Assembly: GCA_943331345.2 (NCBI GenBank)
Contig: CALQLF020000013.1
Span: 1-49,536, forward strand
DNA length: 49,536 nucleotides
Reading direction: 5' to 3'
Source of the DNA: Candidatus Planktophila lacus
Lineage (GTDB): Bacteria; Pseudomonadota; Gammaproteobacteria; Steroidobacterales; Steroidobacteraceae
Positions 47,016 through 49,536 of this stretch are shown piece after piece. The notes beneath the pieces are model-generated. The model was not told the origin of the DNA. It made no database searches and saw only the letters and a list, made by a program, of their open reading frames with translations. A program made the translations under genes and the position numbers. The first letter of the stretch is position 1. The number at the start of each line of letters is the position of its first letter.

Positions 47016-48140
47016 CTAGAGATTGGCGCCGTGGCAGTGCTTGTAGCGCTGCCCGGAGCCACAAGGGCAGGGCGCATTGCGCGACAGGTTCGGGTCGAAG
47101 GCGGGCGCTGGGCGCGCTGGAGCGGACAGCGGTACGGTCGTTACGGACGCGACCTTCAGCGGCGCCACGCCCTTCACGAACTGCTCGTGCACTCGCGGTA
47201 CCACAGCGGCGTAGCCCACACGTTCCAGGAACGCGCGCTTGGCTTCCACGTCGTTGTTGCTCAGTAGTAGCGGGGGCGTGGTGTCGGGCAGAGCAGCGAG
47301 TGTGGCCTTGAGTAACGCGTCGTAATGCAGCCAGCCGGCTTCCTGAATGCCGTACTGGTACCACAGCGCGCGCCAGTCTTTGCAGAACCCGCTCAGTACA
47401 CGCGCGTAAGTGGCGACTAGCGCCGGCGAATTGCCTGCGCGCGAAGTGAAGTCGCGAATGAGGTCGCCGACCAAGTGGTCCACCTCGCCCGGAGACATGA
47501 CCGTTTGCTGGCCATAGCGTTCGGTACGCACGGTGGCCTGCAGACCTTCCACGTACGGGATAAACTTGGGCTCTAGCGGAGTGCCGTCACGCACGGCTTC
47601 ATGAGCACGCGCTGCCATCTCCCAGAAACGTGAGGAACCCGCGGTGTCGATGACCAAGTGCGTGCGCTGTTCTTGGCCGCCATTCACCACGCGATGCAGA
47701 CGCCAGGTATCGAAGATCCAGCATTCGCCAGCCGCCATATGCCGCTGTTCACCGCCGCAGTGAAAGATGACGCCCGGGTTGGTGACCACCGGCACGTGGA
47801 TGCGCACGCGGTTGAACCAGTGATGGTGAACGTCGACGTGTTCGCTCACTTCACAACCGGGAGCTAAGCGCATGAAGCGCGAGCGGCCGAACACTTCGTT
47901 GAAGCTGGCGATGACTTGGCGCAAATACGGCGAACGCTCCAGCCACGGCGTGGGCTGCATGTCGCCGGTGGCGTCGTCATTGTCGCCACCACCCGCCGAG
48001 ATGAGCGGCAGCGCCGAGTTGCCGTTGGTCTTGTCTGGGTGCAGGCGCCATTGCGCGTTTTCCAGCAAGGCCAGTTCGTGGGCGAGACGCGCCACGTCGA
48101 ACCGCAGCGGCAGCGGAATGAACGGGGCTTCCAACTTCAT
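47016..48140 (-). CDS. Aspartyl/asparaginyl beta-hydroxylase-domain protein with C-terminal SEC-C motif
   Basis: 374 residues. The N-terminal half is a 2-oxoglutarate/Fe(II) oxygenase of the Asp/Asn beta-hydroxylase type: EHVDVHHHWFNRVRIHVPVV near 104-123 (first iron His), GECWIFDTWRLHRVVNG near 140 (second His) and RTHLVIDTAG near 163. A helical middle region precedes a C-terminal zinc motif, RNAPCPCGSGQRYKHCHG. It overlaps the upstream sulfotransferase stop (ATGA at 48140), which also ends in SEC-C. The substrate is unknown. Pairing with a sulfotransferase suggests the two modify the same peptide or lipid. Confidence 0.86.
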   Translation of the reverse strand: MKLEAPFIPLPLRFDVARLAHELALLENAQWRLHPDKTNGNSALPLISAGGGDNDDATGDMQPTPWLERSPYLRQVIASFNEVFGRSRFMRLAPGCEVSEHVDVHHHWFNRVRIHVPVVTNPGVIFHCGGEQRHMAAGECWIFDTWRLHRVVNGGQEQRTHLVIDTAGSSRFWEMAARAHEAVRDGTPLEPKFIPYVEGLQATVRTERYGQQTVMSPGEVDHLVGDLIRDFTSRAGNSPALVATYARVLSGFCKDWRALWYQYGIQEAGWLHYDALLKATLAALPDTTPPLLLSNNDVEAKRAFLERVGYAAVVPRVHEQFVKGVAPLKVASVTTVPLSAPARPAPAFDPNLSRNAPCPCGSGQRYKHCHGANL

Positions 48141-49141
48141 GGCAGCTGTCCGTGGCAGGCTTTGAAGCGCAGGCCGGACCCGCAGGGGCACGGCGAATTG
48201 CGGCTGGGTTCTCCCGCCATGCCGAAGCCATTCACCGGCACGGCTTTGGCTGCGTCTTGGACATCGGCGGGCGGCGGGGTGGCGTCCAGCGGCGGAGTGC
48301 CGGGGTCCAACGAAGCATTGAGTTCGGCGATGAGCGGGGCCAGCTGCGGCCAGACACGCGCCACCGAAGCACCGTTGCGGCGCCACTTTTCGGCTTGCGG
48401 TGGGGTGAGCGTATGCACCGAGGTGGGCAGGGGCTTTGCCAAGTACGCGGCGAATTGCTCATCGACCGGAATGCCGATGAACCTGAACAGCTTGTCCACC
48501 AAGGCCCGAGGGTCTTGCAGGAGTTCGGCGGCATTGACGGTGCAACGGCGCTCGGGGGCAATGGCGGCGAGGTCGTCGAGGATGTGTCGGTGGGCGGCCT
48601 GCCACTGGAAGGCTGCCACTTCGGCCAAGGGCTGGCCCAGTTGGCTGCGCCAACCCGGCGGCAGCAGCAAGGACCACGGCCCATTCACCGTGCCAAAGCT
48701 GGGGTAGGTCACGAACCGCCGTGAGCGCCAAGCGTCCATGATGCTGCTGAGGTTGTCTTTCGGGTCCCGCACCAAGTGGATGAATAGGGCGTCCGGGAAC
48801 AGCGCGTTCAGGAACGGAATACGCAGGGCATTTTTCGGCGTCTTTTCCAGCAGCCGCACGGCGGTGCCGGGCGTAGGCGTGCGTCCGGCGCGGTCACGGA
48901 GTTGTTGTGCGAAAGCTTCGCGCAGGCCATCGCGCAGGGGCGCGTCCAAAGCATCGGCCGTCACGCGGTTCGAATCCGCCTGCTCCAGCGGGTTCAGCTG
49001 GGGGAACTGCTCGATGAGGTGATGGCTTTCGTCGCCGATGGACCAAAGGTGCCCGCTCTGCGCCAGCGTCTGGAATAGCAGAGTGCTGCAGGAGCGGGGG
49101 GCGCCCATGAGGAAGACGGGGCGTTCAAAACGAATGGACAT
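48137..49141 (-). CDS. Sulfotransferase family protein with C-terminal SEC-C motif
   Basis: A 334-residue PAPS-dependent sulfotransferase-like protein. The 5'-phosphosulfate loop is LMGAPRSCSTLLFQTL near 11-26, the second element is LLEKTPKNALR near 97 and the 3'-phosphate site is HLVRDPKDNLSSIMDAW near 120-137. The C-terminus after about 300 is Pro-rich and ends with SPCPCGSGLRFKACHG, a SEC-C zinc motif. The start is ATG 49141. It is coupled to the beta-hydroxylase gene. SEC-C tails on both members are a shared, possibly co-acquired, feature. Confidence 0.88.
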   Translation of the reverse strand: MSIRFERPVFLMGAPRSCSTLLFQTLAQSGHLWSIGDESHHLIEQFPQLNPLEQADSNRVTADALDAPLRDGLREAFAQQLRDRAGRTPTPGTAVRLLEKTPKNALRIPFLNALFPDALFIHLVRDPKDNLSSIMDAWRSRRFVTYPSFGTVNGPWSLLLPPGWRSQLGQPLAEVAAFQWQAAHRHILDDLAAIAPERRCTVNAAELLQDPRALVDKLFRFIGIPVDEQFAAYLAKPLPTSVHTLTPPQAEKWRRNGASVARVWPQLAPLIAELNASLDPGTPPLDATPPPADVQDAAKAVPVNGFGMAGEPSRNSPCPCGSGLRFKACHGQLP

Positions 49142-49351
49142 GGCGGCTCGGTGGGGAAGGTTTGCCGAATATTACCCTGAGCGGCTGGTACAACGCAGGT
49201 TTGGCTAGCGTGCAATGCTGGGGACTAATCCTCGGGGTGGTGCTTGGGATAGGGCACACGAAACGTCTGCTCGTGGTTTTGCTTTTGTGCTGTTTGCCGC
49301 AGTCAGGCCGGGCTGTGGCAGCCGATAACCCGACGGTCGCCGTTGGGACGC

Positions 49352-49536
49352 GTGCCACCGCCGATTCCGGTCTATAAGGGGGAACTGATCTCGCTGGTGA
49401 AGATGACCTCGGTTGTGGGCTATATGGCGGCCATGGATTTGAACAACGCGGCTGACATCATTCGCAGCCGAAACTTCGGCGCATCCACCCGGCGCAGCGA
49501 CTGGCTGCTATGCGAAGCCATTGAAGCCACCGGTAG
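49352..49536 (+). pseudogene. Fragment of an amino-acid ABC transporter permease, probably decayed
   Basis: From about 49367 one frame reads PVYKGELISLVKMTSVVGY then MAAMDLNNAADIIRSRNF, which matches the conserved cytoplasmic loop of polar amino-acid permeases (KxTSVVGY, DLxxAxDIIRSR). The sequence after that no longer looks like a permease helix, and the upstream membrane domain is missing. A different frame (49237-49377) gives a signal-peptide-like stretch, KRLLVVLLLCCLPQSG, that stops just before. Together these suggest a deletion and frameshift remnant of a binding-protein/permease fusion. The window edge cuts it, so a read-through continuation cannot be excluded. Confidence 0.45.

Overview
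The window is high-G+C, densely coded chromosomal DNA from a Gammaproteobacterium, most likely a Xanthomonadales (Lysobacterales) or Steroidobacterales-type organism. The evidence is the gmk-rpoZ-spoT and ridA-recG-ubiA neighbourhoods, comF divergent from a bioB-F-C-D operon, a large TonB-dependent receptor, a UrcA-family protein, and REP elements of the kind seen in Pseudomonas and xanthomonads. The origin is inferred from gene content only. No tRNA, rRNA, CRISPR array or intact insertion sequence was recognised.

Layout. 1-7.1 kb: the 3' end of a TrkH K+ transporter, a REP cluster, a TonB receptor (-), a HIT hydrolase (-), a yqjD-yqjE-yqjK-like trio (+) and a glyoxalase II-like metallo-beta-lactamase-fold hydrolase (+). 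7.1-15 kb: an aa3-type cytochrome c oxidase locus, almost all on the minus strand: subunits II, I and III, the copper chaperone CtaG, a 42-residue membrane peptide, SURF1, a thioredoxin-like CxxxC protein, heme A synthase and heme O synthase, plus a plus-strand twin-TM protein. 15.4-16.3 kb: a second metallo-beta-lactamase-fold hydrolase. 16.3-20.3 kb: biotin operon bioB-bioF-bioC-bioD without bioH. 20.5-24.3 kb: comF, pobR/pobA (4-hydroxybenzoate degradation) and ubiA (4-hydroxybenzoate prenylation for ubiquinone). 24.3-34 kb: recG, ridA, spoT, rpoZ, gmk and an M24 peptidase-like gene on the minus strand, interrupted by an exported amidohydrolase and a VapBC toxin-antitoxin pair on the plus strand.

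34-45.6 kb is the most interesting part. Six plus-strand genes overlap by 4-8 bp each: a urocanase homologue, an MHS-type MFS transporter, a histidine ammonia-lyase homologue with a Sec signal peptide and no MIO-forming Ala-Ser-Gly, a cyclic amidohydrolase (hydantoinase type), an M20 carbamoylase and a DUF917 protein. This set matches the steps needed to take ergothioneine (or a close betaine or thiol-imidazole analogue) to trimethylamine, thiourocanate, a thioxo-imidazolidine propionate, hydantoin-propionate, N-carbamoyl-glutamate and glutamate. The lyase appears to act in the periplasm, with the transporter bringing its product inside. Nearby are a Tat-exported nitrilase-fold protein lacking the catalytic Cys and an orphan branched-chain-type binding lipoprotein.

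45.6-49.5 kb: an exported M20 peptidase, an Asp/Asn beta-hydroxylase-domain protein and a sulfotransferase, the last two both ending in a SEC-C zinc motif. A degraded amino-acid ABC permease fragment lies at the window edge.

Four-base stop/start overlaps (ATGA, GTGA, TTGA) are frequent and were used to choose many starts.
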